A model generated the notes under the pieces. That model worked only from the letters and a program-made list of their open reading frames with translations, did not search any database and had not been told where the DNA came from. A stretch of 64,000 nucleotides of DNA from Chlorops oryzae (Eukaryota > Arthropoda > Insecta > Diptera > Chloropidae), in contig CM035808.1 of NCBI GenBank assembly GCA_020466095.1, positions 76,975,026 through 77,039,025 of the forward strand. The letters are read 5' to 3'. This document shows, in pieces, positions 62,764 through 64,000 of the stretch. How positions within the stretch are numbered: the first letter of the stretch is position 1; the number at the start of each line of letters is the position of its first letter. A program made the position numbers and the translations under genes.

Positions 62764-64000
62764 ATGTATTTCGAACAACTCGTCAACGGCCAGTATGGAC
62801 AAGGCGACGAAATCAAGCAGTTTATAGACAATTGCAAAAAGGCTCCACTGCGCACATCGTAATTTTACAATAGAACAATTCAACGGTTACAACAATATGG
62901 ACAAAAGCTCCTCAAAAACAATACCGAAATAAAATCACATAAGCAGATGCAGATCGAAGATGACCACTTTGGTACCGCTTATTATGAAAAGGTCAACATT
63001 ATGATAGTTGAGTTCGTCACAACACCTAGAAAACAAAGCATTGTAGCTGGAAGCAAGTTCCGAAGCGGGAGTCACCACGTCTTCGGGAGTTGAAAACGAA
63101 GGGTCGGTAGGCCAAAACAGAAACTCAGACGATGGCGTGAAGAAAATTCTTCGAAATTAGAAAGCTCTATTGCGAGCCTTAAATCGCAAATGTTGACGAA
63201 ATTTCACAGCAGAAAACTGAAGAAAATCCACAGGCATACTGCAACATAAAAACGAATATTTTAGAAAAATACATGAGCGATCTGGATCGAAATAATTCAG
63301 CAATATGGGAAGTAGCTAATCAGGACGAAAAAGACGGCTATACCTTAGAAACGTATTATGACATGGAATCAAAGGTTGAAGCAGCTATAGTAGAGCTCCA
63401 GCAACACATCGTTCCTGAATCACCGGCAAACAACAGTTCGCCAAGTAGGTCAAACGATCAGTCGACAACTGGCATGCAATTACCACGATTATCATTCCCA
63501 AAATTCAATGGTGATTACTAAGAATGGGTAGCGTTCAATGACTTGTTCACCAAAATGGTTCACAATTCTGTCATAAGCGATTCGCACAAAATGCAGTATC
63601 TAACTCAATCATTAACAGATGAACCAAAAAATCTCATACGCCATTTTCCCGCAACAGGTCCAAATTATGCCGCAGCCTGGGAAATTTTAACAAGCCGATA
63701 TGATAATAAACGACTCATTGTTTCAACCTTACAGAACAAGTTAATTTCTCAGCCAGTTGTAAAAAATGATTCTCCAACATCCATGAAATCACTCCACGAC
63801 ATTACGAAGGAATGCCTACATGGGTTAAGTTCGCAAGGACTTCCAATTAAACATTGGGGCACAATTGTTGCGCATATTGTTGTACGTAAAATGGATCAAA
63901 CAACCCAAGGTGCGTTTGAGCAAAGCATAGATGACAACAGAAGGATCATCGCACTCGAAGAAGTACTTAAGTTTCCCGAACGCAGATTTCAATCGTTGGA
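62764..64000 (+). pseudogene. BEL/Pao gag (DUF1759-type), broken and running off the window
   Basis: The ATG at 62764 gives MYFEQLVNGQYGQGDEIKQF, stopped at 62860. A later ATG (63273) gives MSDLDRNNSAIWEVANQDEK, then MQLPRLSFPKFNGDY, a TAA at 63519-63521, EWVAFNDLFTKMVHNSVISD, YLTQSLTDEPKNLIRHFPAT, AAAWEILTSRYDNKRLIVST and IKHWGTIVAHIVVRKMDQTT to the window edge. This is the DUF1759 gag region of BEL/Pao. It would form capsid; this copy has at least three stops. Confidence 0.87.

Larger units (their letters stand above)
61870..64000 (+). mobile_element. BEL/Pao retrotransposon, 5' part
   Basis: LTR end with TATA-like ctatataagcc (61913), AATAAA-type signals and a CA terminus at 62128; PBS 62130-62148 (TGGTGACCCCGACGTGATC); an 82-bp repeat leader; then a decayed gag that continues past the window. 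The LTR start was not found and may lie left of 61650. Confidence 0.85.

Overview
The window looks like nuclear DNA of an insect, most likely a fly (Diptera; a tephritid fruit fly is my guess). The evidence is the repeat fauna: jockey-clade LINEs, mariner, Merlin, PIF/Harbinger, copia, 412/mdg1-like Ty3/gypsy, BEL/Pao and a Maverick/Polinton remnant, plus short 50-65 bp introns and AT-rich DNA between elements. I could not identify any host gene with confidence. No bacterial-type operons, rRNA genes, CRISPR arrays or intact tRNA genes were seen. Nearly everything recognisable is mobile DNA, and much of it is nested.

Left part (1-21.1 kb). A plus-strand, internally deleted 412/mdg1-like fragment (about 387-3752) is split by a PIF/Harbinger element (453-3082, TSD TAA). 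Tail to tail with it lies a minus-strand copy of the same derivative (about 12735 down to 3850). That copy is split by a Merlin transposon (4907-12058, 8-bp TSD), which is itself split by a decayed full-length jockey LINE (5085-10088, 12-bp TSD). Next comes a minus-strand copia element (about 21.1 kb down to 12.73 kb), split by an apparently intact jockey LINE (13120-18354, 12-bp TSD; both ORFs open) and by a mariner (18686-19953, TA TSD). Removing the jockey and the mariner on paper rejoins the copia reading frame at both sites.

Middle part (21-42 kb). There are two copies of an unidentified block with a conserved minus-strand ORF (21.2 and 28.7 kb) and a 127-bp tandem array. A gene-poor AT-rich stretch contains a 102-bp hairpin. 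A 3.67-kb DNA transposon with inverted repeats of about 0.5 kb carries a decayed transposase-like gene that I cannot place in a superfamily. A second mariner (33242-34503) follows. Then comes a minus-strand Maverick/Polinton (adintovirus-like) remnant with capsid-type and integrase genes, interrupted by a 765-bp element with CCCAGC termini that contains two tRNA-like segments. A repeated-family ORF fragment at 41.3-42.1 kb carries an inverted copy of its own 3' end.

Right part (42-64 kb). Two copies of one Ty3/gypsy family (C, minus; A, plus) lie head to head around their LTRs. Copy A keeps a long gag but no RT or integrase. A younger Ty3/gypsy element B (51544-56429, TSD ATCT) is inserted in it. 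Its LTR sequences are identical where they overlap (1341 bp). Its gag start codon overlaps the primer-binding site, and a GGGAAAC slippery site plus hairpin suggests -1 frameshifting into protease. Further right are an LTR fragment, a foldback element of about 1.25 kb, a stretch rich in homopolymers, and the 5' end of a decayed BEL/Pao element that runs off the window.

The genes serve element replication and do not form a host pathway. Candidates for present or recent activity are the 13-18 kb jockey and the parent of element B.
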